A stretch of DNA of 64,000 nucleotides from Brachyhypopomus gauderio (taxonomy: Eukaryota > Chordata > Actinopteri > Gymnotiformes > Hypopomidae): NCBI RefSeq assembly GCF_052324685.1, contig NW_027506905.1, positions 1,223,940-1,287,939 of the forward strand, in the 5' to 3' direction. Positions 60,520 to 64,000 of the stretch are shown piece after piece. The notes under the pieces are model-generated. The model was not told where the DNA came from. It made no database searches and saw only the letters and a list, made by a program, of their open reading frames with translations. The translations under genes were made by a program, and so were the position numbers. Each line of letters opens with the position of its first letter. The stretch's first letter is position 1.

Positions 60520-62040
60520 TCTAGACAATAGGTGAAAAGACCCGCAGTTCCCAGCGCCTGTCAGAGGAGCGTGGCCTTAAAACATGTCAGAAAGAAAGAT
60601 CGTTCATCCGATGGAGTCGGTGACTTCTCGTGTGATTGAAGGAGACCTCATCAATAAGAAACATTGGTTTAGTTAGTGCCGGATCCATTGGGCCGCCCCA
60701 GTCACCTGCGACACTCCTCCGCTCACGAGTAACGCCTTCTATTATTGATGCGCTGTGGCCATTAGCGCTTCATTTCAAACTAGAGGTAATTACATCCAAA
60801 ATGTCATTTGATTAGTTAACTGTCATTTTAGACTCTGAGAATAAATTGCTTCTGGGCTGTTCTAATATAACCTTGACACATTATTCTTGTGATTTGTTTT
60901 TCAGGCTTGCCAGGCTGATAACTTTTAGGATCACAGAGTATTTTTGGAATCGTTTTCATGGACAATATCGATGGTGAGAATGGTGCAGCCAGGGACTTTG
61001 GGCACCCAGATTTTCACGTTGGAGCCCAATGAAAAATATCTAATGTTCGGAAAAAGCGCCAGTACCCCCGTCAGTCACAGGCACTTAGAATCAGCTTAAA
61101 TCCACCTGCCGGCTGACCTGAGGACACAGGACAATTAGTTTGAGGACGTTACTGAATTACTCAGCGACCTCAGTCTTGTGAAGATTCTTTTTGTATCATG
61201 ACAGGTAAGTAATTCAAAAGCAACCAGTTGGCCCCAATATGTTACGTGGGTTTTTTTTTTTTTTTTTGCTAATTACAGTTAGATCAAAGCACCTATAACA
61301 CAATAAAATTGTTCGTAACACCTGGCATTACACTTTGATGTTTTAAAAGAAGCTGAAAGAAACCTCTTATCAAGAAGCACTGAGGCTTAATCAGTCATTC
61401 TTAAACTCTGAGCAGAATCTACCACAGATGTTAATCAAGAGGGAATATTAATTGGACATCGTTATTTGGTGGGTCCTATTGAGATTTCTGTCAATCAAGA
61501 TGTTCTTAGTTTAACTTCCCTAAGTATATTTTCCTCACAAGCAGGTAGTTATTTTTAAATGATTTTGAAATCACTATTTGGTACCACACGTATCCATTCC
61601 ACATTACATAACTCATCTTTAATCACATTCAGCAGAAGAAAGACCTGGTCAATGACCAGACTTTACAAAGATTAATCATTCTAACTGCCTATTAAAGATC
61701 CACTGCTGGATTTATAACAAACAGCACCAGAGCATGAAGGAACAGACATCTAGTGTGTTCAACATACACAAAAACAATATTTTCTGTGTTTGGTCTGTTT
61801 TTGTAATGAAGAGGTCAGCAGAAATATGATTCATTCCCAAGATTGGGAGTGTAATGTCAGCATCAGTGATGAACAACATAGAACACTCCCAGAATGATGC
61901 CGTGCACCTCTTCATAGTCTATTTAGTTCAAAGTTTCACTGTTGTAAATAGGCTGGTTGATTTGTGCTTGGTTACTCCAGACATGTCTTTCCTTTCTATT
62001 ATATTTAGTTTGCTTGTGTGTGTGTAAATGTGCCGTATTT
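60520..62040. other. AT-rich intergenic, no recognised gene
   Basis: Unique DNA rich in TAAT/ATTA cores (for example 60785-60830 and 61390-61455); T-run at 61250-61267. Possible enhancer DNA, not testable here. Confidence 0.35.
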
Positions 62041-62044
62041 TGTC

Positions 62045-62107
62045 AATTGTGATTTTTACATCGTAACCGAAATTTGTCCTCTGCTTTTAACCCATCTGTG
62101 CAGTTAG

Positions 62108-62156
<49 letters not shown>

Positions 62157-62342
62157 GATTACTAGGGGGCTGTGGATCACACGTGCCCAGAGTGGTGGGC
62201 AGACCTAGCCTGGCGCCCGGGGAGCAGTTGGGGTTAGGTGTCTTGCTCAAGGGCACCTCAGTCATGGCCTCAGGTCTGGGAATCGAACCCACGACCCTCC
62301 GGTCACAAGACAAGTTCCCTACCACTAGGCCATGACTGCCCC
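62045..62342 (-). mobile_element. tRNA-derived SINE
   Basis: Read on the minus strand it starts GGGGCAGTCATGGCCTAGTG with a Pol III A box (TGGCCTAGTGG, 62332-62322) and B box (GGTTCGATTCC, 62289-62279), then the body with CCTTGAGCAAG and GCTCCCCGGGCGCC. A (CA)n of 46 bp sits in the distal part. Head and body match fish tRNA-derived SINEs of the HAmo/V-SINE type; exact family not fixed. Confidence 0.8.
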
Positions 62343-64000
62343 ACAAGTATGTGTGTGTGTGTGTGTCAGTGGGTATGAGTGAAAGAGACTATTTCTATTT
62401 GTTTGCTGGTGTCTTTTGTAAAACCTTTTTTAAAAATGTTAAATAAAAGAGCTGTTTCATCAGCAGAATGCTGTATTCAGGTTTTTCTTGTGCACCGACG
62501 CTACTTTAAGCCTTTAAAATATGCGCAGGTCTGAATGCTGATGCTGTTGAATGGTAATTCTGTGAATGTTTGTGGCAAGAAATGCTGATTTTCTTCTGTC
62601 TTTTCTTTCTTAAAGAAATGTGGATTATTTGACCATATCTAAGGCAGAAATAGTTTCTCAAAAACATAAAACATTCTTGTGTTCTTATTATTATTTATTA
62701 TATTTCAACTATCAAAACAGAAAGCTACAGCCTAACCAAATGTGCACACTGTGCTAGACCAAACAGCCCAGGAGCTTTTAATGTGGGTACTGACTGTTTA
62801 CTTGTGTTAAGCATTCATGCATTATAAGGACGTCATGCATATTCGATGAAGCGCTGCATGCCCATTGGTTTGAGTGGACTGTTTAATATTGTTTCAGATT
62901 AGGTAGAAATAAATTAGGCAAACTCGGTAGCCAAGGTCATGGAAGCAGGTAATGTGTTCATTATGTGTTCATGAGTAGAACCGCCCCATATTTCTCATGC
63001 ATAGCAAAAGCACTCCCCCCTGGAAAATTGGGAGAGATGAATTTCCCCAGGATATTGATCGATACCTTCGAGCCTTGAGTGGGTAGGGGTGTGAGTGTGT
63101 GTGTGTGTGTGTGTGGGGGGGGGGGACGACTATCATGCCAGTTCGTTCCAGGTGACTAAGGACTGATGAGTACTTCTGTTCCGTCACACTGGGGAACCAG
63201 GAAACTCGAGGCACTGCATTAAGGCTCGTGAAATTAGCTGTGAGTAAAAGACTCAGACGATTACACTCCTGTTCTGCTGCTGTGTTTTTGAGGACATGTA
63301 AAATCCAAACATTAAATGTCAGGGACAAGTTCTCCACACGTCTGCTTAAGGCTTTACTCACATGCACGTACAGGAACATGCATGAACTTCCAGCATGTTC
63401 ATGTTCACACAGGGGCAAACGGTCAGGATGCAATGCACCTGCTTTGGAATAATTAGATCAAAAATAGAACACTTAATGCTGCGTTAAGCGGAGACCAGGG
63501 TTGCCACTGTGGAATGGGTCTGTGTAATGGAATTAGTGAGCTAACCTCTATTTTAGGATTGTTCTGTGCAGGAAAGAGCAGGTGAGGGAAAACTGGATAA
63601 CCCTTCCTCTGGCTCCGCCCACCCCCAGTTCTGGGAAGTGCAGTGTTCAGCGCCAGCACTTTGACTGGCGTGCACTTGAACTTTACGGCACATAAAACCT
63701 TGCTGTGATGTGTCTTGCTCCCGTTCCACATTTTGGTAATGGCACCGACGCTTGATGGTGTCATTGAAAAGAATTACTTAGAAGGAAGTTGTGAAAAACA
63801 GGATGTAATTGCCAGCGTTTACATTAGCAACTCTAATTTTTAACTGTGCTGAAATCAATGTACATGTTGAAAACTGAATGCAGCTTTGATGTGATCATCA
63901 GGTCATGGTGGCCTGTTCTATCCAGACGAGGGCAGCCACTCATCAGACTGTTTCAAGACTGCTTGCTTGAAATGAGCTCAGACAAGCCAATAATGATGTG
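62343..64000. other. intergenic to window end
   Basis: Unique AT-rich DNA with a TG run at 62349-62365 and a TG/poly-G tract at 63093-63125. No gene recognised. Confidence 0.55.

Overview
This is a vertebrate nuclear window, almost certainly from a teleost fish. Genes are split into short GT-AG exons, the intergenic DNA carries teleost-type interspersed repeats (a Tc1-like fragment, a tRNA-derived SINE, an L2-like LINE tail, hAT-like pieces), and simple and tandem repeats are extremely dense. Species cannot be fixed from the sequence. Four protein genes are recognised by conserved residues and by exon chains whose phases match at every tested junction except one (after kdm4b exon 7). There are no bacterial-type operons, no CRISPR array, and no rRNA or tRNA genes.

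Layout. (1) 1-34.4 kb, minus strand: kdm4b, a JmjC histone H3K9/K36 demethylase. It runs from a CpG/CCAAT promoter near 34.2 kb leftward past the window edge. Seven exons encode a novel-looking N-terminal extension, JmjN and most of JmjC (32,985 to about 13,548). Three exons encode the PHD/extended-PHD region (2,727 to 481). The exons expected in between are not visible; a 500-N placeholder gap (9,596-10,095) lies there. Its introns carry at least eight minisatellites, including a 3.4-kb 27/25-bp array and a 1.3-kb 36-bp array whose unit contains a copy of the 3' splice site. (2) 34.75-42.8 kb, minus strand: uhrf1, 16 coding exons, complete, 785 codons, with one GC-AG intron. (3) 44.1-47.5 kb, plus strand: ticam1 (TRIF), one 513-codon coding exon behind a 5' intron that holds a deleted Tc1-like element. 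(4) 47.8-55.3 kb, plus strand: timm44, 13 exons, 452 codons, complete. (5) 55.4-64 kb: no recognised gene; repeats and some AT-rich unique DNA that could be regulatory.

How they relate. kdm4b and uhrf1 are both chromatin genes that read or erase H3K9 methylation and lie head-to-tail on the minus strand. ticam1 (innate TLR3/4 signalling) is divergent from uhrf1, and timm44 (mitochondrial protein import motor) follows ticam1 in the same direction. KDM4B, UHRF1 and TICAM1 are also close neighbours on human 19p13.3, so this is conserved vertebrate synteny rather than a functional operon.

The most unusual signals are splice sites caught up in tandem repeats (a 3' splice site in kdm4b and a 5' splice site in timm44), the ~500-bp higher-order structure of the 3.4-kb array, an hAT-like element inserted in a minisatellite with a perfect 8-bp target duplication, and stacked upstream ORFs in ticam1. 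I found no convincing wholly new gene system.
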